From JANXSS01 sp043729515 (lineage in GTDB: Bacteria; Pseudomonadota; Gammaproteobacteria; Burkholderiales; Burkholderiaceae_D): a stretch of 38,096 nt of DNA. Below are positions 7,976-16,388 of this stretch, in pieces; the first letter of the stretch is position 1; each line of letters opens with the position of its first letter. The position numbers and the translations under genes were made by a program. The notes beneath the pieces are model-generated. The model searched no databases and was not told where the DNA came from. It saw only the letters and a list, made by a program, of their open reading frames with translations. The stretch covers positions 1 through 38,096 of the forward strand of contig JAYTLK010000150.1 of NCBI GenBank assembly GCA_043729515.1. The letters run 5' to 3'.

Positions 7976-8587
7976 TTACAGGGCAGCCAGGTCGCGCTGC
8001 AATTCATCCATCTTCAGTTTGCCGAGGTAGGTCTTGACGATCCGCCCGCCGCCATCGATGACCACCGTATAGGGCAGTGAGCCGGAAGGGTTGCCGAATT
8101 GCTTCGACAGATCCGTGCCACCCATGCCGGCGACATATAAAGGATAGGCAATCTTGTATTTGCCGGCAAATTCGCGGATGTTGGTCGGGGAATCGATGCC
8201 GACACCGATGATCTGGATCTTGCGCGGGGCAAGCGTCGTCTGCAGGGCAGATAACTCGGGCATCTCCTGGACGCATGGGCCGCACCAGGTTGCCCAGAAA
8301 TTGACCACCACCGGTTTGCCGCGCCATTGCGACAGCTTCTGCATGGCGCCAGCGGCATCGGGCATCGATTGCGCGAACAGGCTGTCGACTGCCTGCGCCT
8401 GCGTGTCGCCTCGTGCTTGCGTCCCGGCTTCGGCGCCGACGGTCGATGACGTACGTGTGCTGACTGCGGCAGACGGAGCCGGCGAGGCTGCCGTCGAACC
8501 GGAAGGTGCGCGGTTGCCGGCGAACATGCCGATGCCGCCGAAAATCGCCCCCACCAGCACGACCAGGATCAGGTTTTTCGTTTTCAC
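7976..8587 (-). CDS. TlpA-family thiol:disulfide oxidoreductase, membrane-anchored
   Basis: A 203-residue protein with an N-terminal membrane anchor (residues 4-24, KNLILVVLVGAIFGGIGMF). A low-complexity Ser/Ala/Thr linker runs to about 75. A thioredoxin fold follows, with FWATWCGPCVQEMP carrying Cys102 and Cys105. A cis-Pro region lies further on (SGSLPYTVVIDGGGRIV). Such proteins act in the periplasm and reduce disulfides, for instance in cytochrome c maturation; the partner here is unknown. I chose the GTG at 8585-8587: it overlaps the upstream gene's stop as GTGA and gives a clean membrane anchor, whereas the longer frame start gives an Arg-rich, non-protein-like N-terminus. Confidence 0.88.
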   Translation of the reverse strand: MKTKNLILVVLVGAIFGGIGMFAGNRAPSGSTAASPAPSAAVSTRTSSTVGAEAGTQARGDTQAQAVDSLFAQSMPDAAGAMQKLSQWRGKPVVVNFWATWCGPCVQEMPELSALQTTLAPRKIQIIGVGIDSPTNIREFAGKYKIAYPLYVAGMGGTDLSKQFGNPSGSLPYTVVIDGGGRIVKTYLGKLKMDELQRDLAAL

Positions 8588-9240
8588 GTTTCGATTTCTC
8601 TTTCGGTGTCGATGATCAGTTGGCGCACCGCTGCCAGGGGCAGGCGTTCGACGCGGCCGCCTGCGCCAGCTTTCAAGGCGCCGCGCAGGTCGTCCACGGC
8701 ATACATTGCCAGATGCACGCCTTCGTGTTTCCACAAGAAGCTCAGGGTTTCGATCGGCGCGGCGCGGCCCTTGAAGTCGTTGCTTTCGGACACGTCATAG
8801 CGGATGTTGCGGTCGATGAGCAGGACCGCGACTTCCTTTGCATTATCGGCAAATAATTGCAGATGGATCTCGGAATGCTCGCCAGCGGTGCCATTGGCCA
8901 CTGCGCCGGTCAGGCAGGGTGCATAGTCGGCGAGCCATGCCATGAGTTCCAACGCCATGCGGCGCAGGTGCAGCAGCCGCGCCGGTTGGGTGTCGCCGTA
9001 GAACAGGGCCTGGTGCGCCCGCACTTCATCTTCGACCTGCGCATTATCGGGCAAGATGTCGCCGCGCACGCGGGCGTCGCCCAGCACCTGGCGGGCGGCG
9101 CGCCGTTTCGCGCTGCCATAGTCGGCGCCTTCTTCGGCGATCATGCGGGCAGCGGCGATGGCGATCTCGGTGCGCAGGGCCTCGCCTTCGGTCGGATTCC
9201 GGGGTGATTGGGGTGCGTGTCTTGGCATGGCTGGAATCAT
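8584..9240 (-). CDS. Conserved hypothetical protein, nucleotidyltransferase-like
   Basis: A 218-residue soluble protein with no signal peptide or membrane segment. The N-terminal half is helical and charged (EIAIAAARMIAEEGADYGSAKRRAARQVLG). The middle holds GEHSEIHLQLFADNAKEVAVLLIDRNIRYDV, and a later segment WKHEGVHLAMYAVDDLRGAL alternates strand and helix. I recall similar uncharacterised proteins in Burkholderiales and a loose resemblance to nucleotidyltransferase folds, but no catalytic motif is certain. Its stop overlaps the TlpA gene start (GTGA), so the two are probably co-translated. It diverges from mpl with a 76-base gap. ATG 9226-9228 is an alternative start (MPRHAPQ). Neither start has a clear ribosome binding site. 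Confidence 0.7.
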   Translation of the reverse strand: MIPAMPRHAPQSPRNPTEGEALRTEIAIAAARMIAEEGADYGSAKRRAARQVLGDARVRGDILPDNAQVEDEVRAHQALFYGDTQPARLLHLRRMALELMAWLADYAPCLTGAVANGTAGEHSEIHLQLFADNAKEVAVLLIDRNIRYDVSESNDFKGRAAPIETLSFLWKHEGVHLAMYAVDDLRGALKAGAGGRVERLPLAAVRQLIIDTEREIET

Positions 9241-9283
9241 ACGCGTCTTGGCGCTGACTGGCCGGGCGCTGCGCCGGCTACGT

Positions 9284-9289
9284 TAGAAT
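9284..9289 (+). promoter_or_regulatory. Possible -10 box for mpl
   Basis: TAGAAT lies 28 bases before the mpl start in the divergent gap. The same hexamer in a similar context appears before the tonB-like gene (13694-13699) and rfbB (37231-37236). No matching -35 box is convincing here, so this rests on the -10 alone. Confidence 0.3.
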
Positions 9290-9316
9290 CATGGGTCCGA
9301 CAATCGAAACGTTTCC

Positions 9317-10861
9317 ATGCATATTCATATCCTCGGCATTTGCGGCACCTTCATGGGCGGCCTGGCCGTGCTTGCCAAGGCAGCGGGTCATCGGGTGACC
9401 GGTTGTGACCAGAATGTCTATCCGCCGATGAGCACCCAGCTCGAAGCGCAGGGCATCGACCTGATCGCCGGTTTCGGGCCGGAACAGACTGCGCTGAATC
9501 CTGACCTGTATGTGATCGGCAATGTGGTCTCGCGCGGCAATCCGCTGATGGAAGAAATCCTCAACCGCGGCCTGCCTTACACTTCGGGGCCGCAATGGAT
9601 GGGCGAACACATCCTGCAGCAGCGCTGGGTGCTGGCAGTGGCCGGCACGCATGGCAAGACGACGACTTCCGCAATGCTGGCCTGGATCCTGGAAGATGCC
9701 GGATATGCGCCGGGTTTCCTGATCGGCGGCGTGCCGCTCAATTTCGGCATCTCGGCGCGGTTGTCGGGCGTTACTGCCAGCGGGCAGGCCGATTCCCCCT
9801 TCTTCGTGATCGAAGCCGATGAATACGACACGGCATTCTTCGACAAGCGCAGCAAGTTCGTGCATTACCACGCGCGCACGGCGGTGCTGAACAATCTCGA
9901 ATACGACCATGCCGATATCTTTGCGGACCTGGGCGCGATCGAAACACAGTTCCATCATCTGGTGCGCACGGTACCGGGCATCGGCCGGGTGGTGGTGAAC
10001 GGTCGCGAGGAAGCGCTGGCGCGGGTGATGGCGCACGGTTGCTGGAGCGAGCAGGAACGCTTCGGCATTCCGGCGCCGGGGTTGGAGACTGGCACCGCAC
10101 CGGCGACACCGGCGACCGCCGTTCACGATGCGCATCGTGGATGGGCCATGCACACCCATGACGACGACCGTTTCGACGTCTTCCTCGACGACGTTCTGCA
10201 GGGTACCGTCGACTGGCAACTGGGTGGCGAACACAACCGCATGAATGCGCTTGCCGCCATCGCGGCGGCGCGCCATGTGGGCGTGCCACCGGCGCAGGCA
10301 ATCGCCTCGCTGGCGCAGTTCGAGAACGTCAAGCGGCGCATGGAACTGCGCGGCACGGTGGGCGGCGTGGCCGTGTATGACGACTTCGCCCATCATCCGA
10401 CGGCCATCGCCACTACCGTTGCCGGCTTGCGCAAGCAGGTCGGCGCGGCGCGCATCCTGGCCGTGCTGGAGCCGCGCTCGAACACCATGAAGCTGGGTAC
10501 GATGAAACAGGCGCTGCCTGGCAGCTTGATTGATGCCGATCTGGTGTTCGGCTACGGCGCCACGGGCGAGGGCAAGGATGCGCTTGGCTGGGATCTGGGA
10601 GAAGCATTGGCGCCGCTGGGCGCGAAGGCTCAGGCATTCGACACGCTCGCGCCCCTGGTGGCGGCAATTGCACAGGCAGCGCGTTCGGGCGACCATGTGC
10701 TGGTGATGAGTAACGGCGGCTTCGGCGGGGTGCATCAGAAGCTGCTCGATGCGCTGGCGGCCGGCCAGCCGGCCGCCGCATCTGCTGCAGCCGCTGTATC
10801 TGCATCACCTGCAACGGCGTCGCCAATCCCACGAACCGCACCGGGCAAGCCAGCTGCATGA
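9317..10861 (+). CDS. mpl: UDP-N-acetylmuramate:L-Ala-gamma-D-Glu-meso-DAP ligase
   Basis: A 514-residue Mur-ligase family enzyme that joins recycled murein tripeptide to UDP-MurNAc with ATP, bypassing MurC, D and E in peptidoglycan recycling. It begins MHIHILGICGTFMGGLAVLA, the Mpl variant of the MurC nucleotide motif. The ATP loop is AGTHGKTTTSAM at 109-120, and IEADEYDTAFFDKRSKF is the Mpl signature. GEHNRMNALAAIAAARHVGV and DDFAHHPTAI follow in the central and C-terminal domains. It is longer than the typical 455-460 residues, through an insert near residues 255-270 (GLETGTAPATPATAV) and an Ala/Pro-rich tail. Its stop overlaps the yqiA start (ATGA), implying coupled translation. Confidence 0.95.
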   Translation: MHIHILGICGTFMGGLAVLAKAAGHRVTGCDQNVYPPMSTQLEAQGIDLIAGFGPEQTALNPDLYVIGNVVSRGNPLMEEILNRGLPYTSGPQWMGEHILQQRWVLAVAGTHGKTTTSAMLAWILEDAGYAPGFLIGGVPLNFGISARLSGVTASGQADSPFFVIEADEYDTAFFDKRSKFVHYHARTAVLNNLEYDHADIFADLGAIETQFHHLVRTVPGIGRVVVNGREEALARVMAHGCWSEQERFGIPAPGLETGTAPATPATAVHDAHRGWAMHTHDDDRFDVFLDDVLQGTVDWQLGGEHNRMNALAAIAAARHVGVPPAQAIASLAQFENVKRRMELRGTVGGVAVYDDFAHHPTAIATTVAGLRKQVGAARILAVLEPRSNTMKLGTMKQALPGSLIDADLVFGYGATGEGKDALGWDLGEALAPLGAKAQAFDTLAPLVAAIAQAARSGDHVLVMSNGGFGGVHQKLLDALAAGQPAAASAAAAVSASPATASPIPRTAPGKPAA

Positions 10862-11445
10862 TCCTCTACCTGCACGGCTTCAAATCCTCGCCGTCGTCGA
10901 CCAAGGCACGCCAGATCGGTGCGGCCCTGGCTGCGCAGGGGCGGGATGCGGAATACCGTTGTCCGCAGCTGCCGGCTTCACCCGCGCAGGCAATCGCGCT
11001 GGCCATGGCGATCGCTGGCGGGGCATCGCCTGCCGATCTCTGCCTCATCGGCTCGTCGCTGGGCGGTTATTACGCCACCTGGATGGCCGAGCGCCTTGGC
11101 TGCCGCGCCGTGCTGTTGAACCCGGCCGTGCAGCCGCTCCGTTCGCTGGAACAATACGTCGGCATCAGCCGCGCCTATCATTCGGATGAGGCGTTCGAAT
11201 TCAAGGCGTCGTACATCGACGAACTGCGCGCCCTCGCCATGCCGCGAATCAGCCGGCCGGAACGCTATTTCCTGCTTGCCGCCACGGGTGACGAAGTGCT
11301 CGACTGGCGCGAGATGGCAGCACATTACCCGGGCGCGCGGCACTGCATCATCGACGGCAGCGACCATGGCATCTCGAATTTTTCCGATCATCTGGCCGCA
11401 GTACTGGCGTTTTGCGATGCGCCATGCCGGACTCCGGCAGCATGA
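10858..11445 (+). CDS. yqiA: YqiA/YcfP-family alpha/beta hydrolase
   Basis: A 195-residue small alpha/beta hydrolase. It opens MILYLHGFKSSPSSTKARQIG, the family N-terminus with the oxyanion-hole HGF. The nucleophile elbow is GSSLGG with Ser67. The acid lies in TGDEVLDW and the histidine in GSDHGISNF near the C-terminus. E. coli YqiA is an esterase; the natural substrate is not known. The start overlaps the mpl stop by four bases. It is an uncharacterised hydrolase in a cell-wall-recycling pair; a joint role is not shown. Confidence 0.9.
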   Translation: MILYLHGFKSSPSSTKARQIGAALAAQGRDAEYRCPQLPASPAQAIALAMAIAGGASPADLCLIGSSLGGYYATWMAERLGCRAVLLNPAVQPLRSLEQYVGISRAYHSDEAFEFKASYIDELRALAMPRISRPERYFLLAATGDEVLDWREMAAHYPGARHCIIDGSDHGISNFSDHLAAVLAFCDAPCRTPAA

Positions 11446-11511
11446 TGCCGGCCAGCCAGCGTTGAGCGCCCGCCGTATCCGGTTTCCCTTTCCCCCTTTT
11501 CGAAGCAGCAA

Positions 11512-13653
11512 ATGAATCTATTTTTTGAAGACTCCGGCGATTTCAAGGCCGGCGTCGCCATGTCCCACCAAGGCGAGTCCTACCAGGTCGAAATGCAGAG
11601 CGGCTAACGCACCAAGGTGCGCGCCAAGGACGTGCTGCTGCAGTTTGCCTCGCCTGCACCCGCCGACATGATGTCCCAGGCGCATGCGGTGGCCGATGAG
11701 ATCGATCTCGATTTTCTGTGGGAAGTCGCCGGTCAGGACGAGTTCGGATTCACCACGCTGGGCGCGGAATATTTCGGTCACGCGCCGCTGCCGCACGAGG
11801 CGGCCGGCCTGCTGCTGAAGCTGCATGCGTCGCCAGTTTATTTTTACAAGAAAGGCAAGGGCAGCTACAAGGCCGCGCCGGAAGCATCGTTGAAAGCCGC
11901 ACTTGCCGGCATCGAAAAGAAGCGTCAGCAGGCGCTGGTGCAGGCAGCCTACGTCGATGACCTGACCGCGCACCGCCTGCCGGAGGCAATGCGACCGCTG
12001 GCCCTGCAGCTGCTTTTCAGGCCCGACAAGAACAGCATCGAATACAAGGCGCTTGACGCGGCCTGCAGCGCGCTGCAAGTCGCGCCGCAACGGCTGATGC
12101 TGGACGTGGGGGCAATCGCTTCGGCGCGCGATCTGCATCTGTCACGTTTTCTGTTCGAGCATTTTCCGAAAGGAGTCCAGTTCCCGGCCTTGACGCCGGG
12201 GGCAGTCGACCCGCTGCCGGTGGCGCCGGTGGCGGCGTTTTCAATCGACGACGTCACCACCACCGAAATCGACGATGCGTTTTCGGTGCAGCATGGAGAC
12301 GACGGCATGATCACGGTCGGCATTCATATCGCCGCACCGGGTCTGGGCATCCGGCGTGACGACGCCATCGATGCGGTGGCGCGCCAGCGCATGTCCACCG
12401 TCTACATGCCTGGTGACAAGATCACCATGCTGCCGGACAGCGTGGTCGATGCCTTCACGCTGGCAGAGGGCAAGACCTGCCCGGCAGTCTCGCTCTATGC
12501 CACCCTGGATCCGGCGACCTGGACGGTGGTGTCGACCGTCACCCGCGCCGAGGCGGTGCCGATCGCCCGCAACCTGCGCCACAACGATCTCGACGAGCTG
12601 GTGACCGAGACGACGCTGGCCGAGGGCAGCGGCGACTATCCGCACAAGGACGACATTGCCGTGCTGTGGCAGTGGGCGCTGGCATTGGAGCGCGGCCGGA
12701 TGGCCAAGCGCGAGGGCTTCGGCTTGCGGCCGGAGCAGAACAACCGGGTCGACTTCAATTTCTATGTCGAGAACGACGTGGTGACGATTGCGCGTCGCCG
12801 ACGTGGCGCGCCGCTCGACAAGATCGTCGCCGAGCTGATGATCTTTGCCAACAGCAGCTGGGGCAAGCTGCTGCACGAGCATGGCGTGCCGGGGGTGTAT
12901 CGCAGCCAGGGTGGCGGCACCGGCACCGGTTGGGCGGCGAAGATGCAGGTGCGCATGGTCACGCATGCGGCGCCGCACCAGGGGCTGGGCGTGGACCAAT
13001 ATGCCTGGAGCACCTCGCCGCTGCGGCGTTATCCGGATCTGGTCAATCAGTGGCAGATCCTGGCCTGCGTCGGGCACGGCGTCACCGCGCCGCTGGTGGC
13101 GCCCTTCAAGCCGCGCGACGCCGACCTGTTTGCCATCGTCTCGCAATTCGATGCGGCTTATGCCGCCTATGCGGATTTTCAGTCCGGCATGGAGCGCTAC
13201 TGGTGCCTGCGCTGGATGAGCCAGGAGCAAGTGCGCCAGGTCGATGCGGTGGTGCTGAAGGATGATGTCCTGCGCCTGACCGAGATCCCGCTGGTGATCC
13301 GCCTGCCCGGCCTGCCGGCACTGGCGCGCGGTACCGCGGTGCGGCTGGAGTTGCTGCGCTGGGATGAAGTGGACCTGAGCGTCGAGGCGCGTTTGCTGGA
13401 AGTGACGGCGTCGGTGACGGATGCGGCCAATACTGCTGCAGCCGACGCGATGCCGGAAGACGAAGTCGATGACAGTGCCGATGGTGCCCTGGAAGTCGGC
13501 AAAGAGACCGGCCCGGCGGTATCGACCGCAGGCGAGGATTTGCCCGCCATCGATGAGGCCGACGACGCTGGCAAACAGCCCGGCGCCCACGCAGAGGATA
13601 CGGCGGCCGGGCTTGCCAATGCGTCACGTGGGGACGCCGCCACGAATGCTTGA
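11512..13653 (+). pseudogene. RNB-family (RNase II/VacB-like) exoribonuclease with an in-frame stop at codon 32
   Basis: The expected protein begins at ATG 11512 (MNLFFEDSGDFKAGVAMSHQ), but the frame meets TAA at 11605-11607, after QSG and before RTKVRAKDVLLQF. The same frame then stays open to 13653. The downstream part holds the RNB catalytic domain: SIDDVTTTEIDDAF (about residues 243-256) with the metal-binding Asp cluster, HIAAPG, and YAWSTSPLRRYPDLVNQ. An acidic Ala/Asp/Glu tail follows. RNB enzymes degrade RNA 3' to 5'. The only in-frame restart nearby is GTG 11617, ten bases after the stop and without a ribosome binding site; it would give 678 residues lacking the N-terminal segment. 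One base change (AAA or AAG-like codon to TAA) or a sequencing error explains the break. It may be a true pseudogene, a reinitiated gene or an artefact. Confidence 0.75.
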
Positions 13654-13693
13654 ACCAGCGGCAAATGTTGGCCTCATGCATGTAAGCTTCACG

Positions 13694-13699
13694 TAGAAT
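13694..13699 (+). promoter_or_regulatory. Possible -10 box upstream of the tonB-like gene
   Basis: TAGAAT sits in the 205-base gap between the RNB gene and the tonB-like gene, about 160 bases before the latter. TTGGCC at 13668-13673 could be the -35 box, but the 20-base spacing is long. Nothing else recognisable lies in this gap. Confidence 0.3.
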
Positions 13700-13858
13700 T
13701 CAGGGGCAGCGCGAGCAGTTGCCGGAAGCGTGGCCTGTCCTTGCTGTCCGGTCGATTTCTCGTGTTTCTCGTTCGTCGCTCGATGTTTTCCGTTTCTTGT
13801 TTTCCAAACCCCTGCTGACCGATCGTCGCTTCCGCTTCCTGCATAGGCCTGCCACACC

Positions 13859-14752
13859 TTGAATTTCCTCCGCCAGAATCTCACGCTGTCGATCGCCATT
13901 GCCTGCTCCGTTGCTGCGCACGGCTTGCTGCTGGCCGTGCATTTCTCGGCACCGGAAGCATTCCGGTTGCGGCCGGCCGATCCGGGCCTGGAAGTCATCT
14001 TGGTCAATGCCAAGCACGACACCAAACCGGTGCAGGCGCAGGCGCTGGCGCAAGCCAATCTCGACGGTGGCGGCAATGCCGAAGCCGGGCGCAGCAAGTC
14101 GCCGATTCCGGATCTGCGCCGCACCGATGATGGCGACAGCGTGCGCGCCGCGCAGCGCAAGATCACCGAGCTGGAGGAACGCCAGCGCAAGCTGCTGGCC
14201 CAGCTGAGCAACAAGTCGACCTTCGCCACGCCGCTGACGAGCGACCTGGAAAAGCTGAAGGAAACGCCGCAACCGGAAGCCTCCGACATCCTCGAGAGCA
14301 GCAAGGCCCTCGCCTTGCGCGAAGCCGAGATCAGCAAGAATGTCGAGCAATACAACAAGCGACCGAAAAAAACCCAGATCACGCCGAGCACGCGCGAAGT
14401 CGGCTATGCGATGTACTACAAGGCCCTGCAGGACCGGGTGGAAAAGATCGGCACCCTCGACTTCCCGCAGCAGAACGGCAAGAAGCTGTATGGCCAACTG
14501 GTGATCTACATTCCGGTTTACCAGGACGGCGCCATCTACGAGCGCGACGGCGGCCCCCGCATCGAGATTTCATCCGGCAATCTGGCGCTGGACCGTGCGG
14601 CGCTGCGCATCGTGCGCCGCTCTGCGCCGTTCGGCAAATTCCCGGTCAACATGCGCTCCAGCGACAAGGACGATGTCTGGGAAATCATCACGCGCTTCAA
14701 GTTCACGCGGGAAGAGGGCATGCAGACCGAAACCCGCGCGGTGAGAAACTGA
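13859..14752 (+). CDS. TonB-like energy transducer protein
   Basis: A 297-residue protein with one N-terminal membrane segment (about residues 8-28, LTLSIAIACSVAAHGLLLAV, with the S-x-x-x-H pattern of TonB proteins). A long charged middle includes a likely coiled coil (RAAQRKITELEERQRKLLAQL). A C-terminal TonB-type domain (about 180-290) contains GYAMYYKALQDRVEKIGTLDFP and GNLALDRAALRIVRRSAPFGKFP. TonB links the inner-membrane proton gradient to outer-membrane transporters. No Pro-rich spacer and no adjacent exbB/exbD are seen, so this is an orphan or non-iron variant. The start is TTG 13859: an in-frame TAG at 13844-13846 rules out an earlier start, and no clear ribosome binding site is visible. 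The stop overlaps the aroE start (TGATG). Confidence 0.85.
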   Translation: MNFLRQNLTLSIAIACSVAAHGLLLAVHFSAPEAFRLRPADPGLEVILVNAKHDTKPVQAQALAQANLDGGGNAEAGRSKSPIPDLRRTDDGDSVRAAQRKITELEERQRKLLAQLSNKSTFATPLTSDLEKLKETPQPEASDILESSKALALREAEISKNVEQYNKRPKKTQITPSTREVGYAMYYKALQDRVEKIGTLDFPQQNGKKLYGQLVIYIPVYQDGAIYERDGGPRIEISSGNLALDRAALRIVRRSAPFGKFPVNMRSSDKDDVWEIITRFKFTREEGMQTETRAVRN

Positions 14753-15699
14753 TGGCTGCCGCGCCCCACGGAATGGATGCACTCGCCGTTGAAGACCGGT
14801 ACGCCGTTTTCGGCAACCCGATCGCGCACAGCCGCTCGCCGGCGATCCACGCTGCCTTCGCCGCCCAGACCGGACAACGGCTGCGCTATGAAAAAATCCT
14901 CGCCCCCCTGGACGGCTTCACGGTGGCCATCGATGAATTCATCAACCGCGGTGGACGGGGGGCGAATGTCACGCTGCCCTTCAAACTCGCGGCCTGCGCG
15001 CTGGCCGGGCGCCTGACGGCGCGGGCGCAGGCCGCTGGTGCGGTCAACACGCTCAGTTTCGATGGCGACGACATCGTCGGGGACAACACCGACGGCATCG
15101 GTCTCGTGACCGACATCGTGCACAATGCAGGCGTCGCGCTCGTTGGCCGGCGGGTGTTGCTGCTGGGCGCCGGCGGGGCTGCACAAGGCGTGGTGCTGCC
15201 GCTGATCGACGCCGGTTGCGCGGTGATCACGGTTGCCAATCGGTCGCCCGAGAAGGCAGTCATGATCGCGCGCCGCTTCGCGCCGATGGTCGAGGCGTCC
15301 GGCATCGCGCGCGCCGGTGCTGCAGGCGCCGCCAGTGGATGCGTGTTGCAGGGCTGTGCGCTTGAAGCGCTTGCAGCGACCGATGCCGACGGCGCGCCAT
15401 ACGACCTGATCATCAATGCCACTTCGGCCAGCCTCTCGGATGCCGTGCCATCGCTGCCGCAGGGCGTGATCGGCGCCGGCAGCTTTGCCTACGACATGAT
15501 GTATGGCGCCGCGCCCACGGCCTTCATGCGGATCGCCGCCGCACAGGGTGCGATCGTGCGCGACGGCCTGGGCATGCTGGTCGAGCAGGCTGCCGAAGCG
15601 TTCCTGTCGTGGCGTGGCGTGCGGCCGGACACGGCACCGGTGCTGGCGGCCTTGCGCGCCGCGCTGGCATCTCCTGCGCAAGCCGGCGCGCATCGATGA
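14752..15699 (+). CDS. aroE: Shikimate dehydrogenase (NADP)
   Basis: A 315-residue enzyme that reduces 3-dehydroshikimate to shikimate with NADPH. The N-terminal substrate motif is RYAVFGNPIAHSRSPAIHAAF. The catalytic lysine lies in NVTLPFKLAACALA, and DNTDGIGL supplies the substrate Asp. The dinucleotide-binding GAGGAAQGV and NRSPEKA follow, then INATSAS and the C-terminal GLGMLVEQAAEAF. Length is above the usual 270-290 through an insert around residues 190-210 (SGIARAGAAGAASGC) and a short Ala-rich tail. The start overlaps the tonB-like stop and the end overlaps the mtgA start, so these three genes are probably translated together. Confidence 0.95.
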   Translation: MAAAPHGMDALAVEDRYAVFGNPIAHSRSPAIHAAFAAQTGQRLRYEKILAPLDGFTVAIDEFINRGGRGANVTLPFKLAACALAGRLTARAQAAGAVNTLSFDGDDIVGDNTDGIGLVTDIVHNAGVALVGRRVLLLGAGGAAQGVVLPLIDAGCAVITVANRSPEKAVMIARRFAPMVEASGIARAGAAGAASGCVLQGCALEALAATDADGAPYDLIINATSASLSDAVPSLPQGVIGAGSFAYDMMYGAAPTAFMRIAAAQGAIVRDGLGMLVEQAAEAFLSWRGVRPDTAPVLAALRAALASPAQAGAHR

Positions 15700-16388
15700 A
15701 AGTGCTGCGCATCCTGTGCTGGCTTGTCGCTGTGCCGGTGCTGGCGGTGCTCGCGTTGCAGGCGTATTTTTTCCTGCAGATCTGGTGGTGGGTCGATCAC
15801 AACCCGGGCTCGACCAGTTTCATGCGCCAGCAATTGACCATCCTCCAGGAAAAGAATCCTGCAGCACGTCTGCAATACACTTGGGTACCTTACGAGCGCA
15901 TCTCCGGCAACGTGAAACGCGCGATCATCGCTTCCGAGGATTCGCACTTCTCGGAACATGAAGGAGTGGATTGGGAAGCGCTACAGAAGGCCTATGAAAA
16001 GAACAATCGCAAGGGCAAGGCGGTGGCGGGCGGCTCCACCATCACGCAGCAACTGGCGAAGAACCTGTTCCTGTCCGGTCAGCGCAGTTACCTGCGCAAG
16101 GCCCAGGAGCTGATCATTGCCTACATGCTCGAATTCTGGATGGACAAGGAACGCATCTTCGAGATCTATCTGAACGTGGTGGAGTGGGGTAGCGGCGTGT
16201 TCGGCGCCGAGGCCGCGGCCCGGCACTATTTCAACATCTCGGCGGCGAACCTTTCGGCCAGCCAGGGCGCTCGGCTGGCCGTGATGCTGCCCAATCCGCG
16301 CTTCTACGACAAGAACCGGGGTTCGGGCTATCTGGCCGGGCGCGCCGGCATGATCCTGCGACGGATGGGTTCGGCCGAGCTGCCCTAG
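15696..16388 (+). CDS. mtgA: Monofunctional peptidoglycan glycosyltransferase
   Basis: A 230-residue GT51 enzyme that polymerises lipid II into glycan strands at the inner membrane. It has one N-terminal membrane anchor (residues 5-30, RILCWLVAVPVLAVLALQAYFF). The catalytic motif IIASEDSHFSEHEGVDW contains Glu81. The second motif is GGSTITQQLAKNLFLS, and ELIIAYMLEFWMDKERIFEIYLNVVEWG follows. No transpeptidase domain is present. I chose ATG 15696 because it overlaps the aroE stop (ATGA) and starts right before the anchor. The stop codon TAG shares bases with the convergent hemL stop in a CTAG. Confidence 0.95.
   Translation: MKVLRILCWLVAVPVLAVLALQAYFFLQIWWWVDHNPGSTSFMRQQLTILQEKNPAARLQYTWVPYERISGNVKRAIIASEDSHFSEHEGVDWEALQKAYEKNNRKGKAVAGGSTITQQLAKNLFLSGQRSYLRKAQELIIAYMLEFWMDKERIFEIYLNVVEWGSGVFGAEAAARHYFNISAANLSASQGARLAVMLPNPRFYDKNRGSGYLAGRAGMILRRMGSAELP

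Noticed and set aside
11605..11607. Programmed stop-codon readthrough or recoding in the RNB gene
   Set aside because: The codon is TAA, not TGA or TAG, and no recoding structure is evident. A point mutation or read error is simpler.
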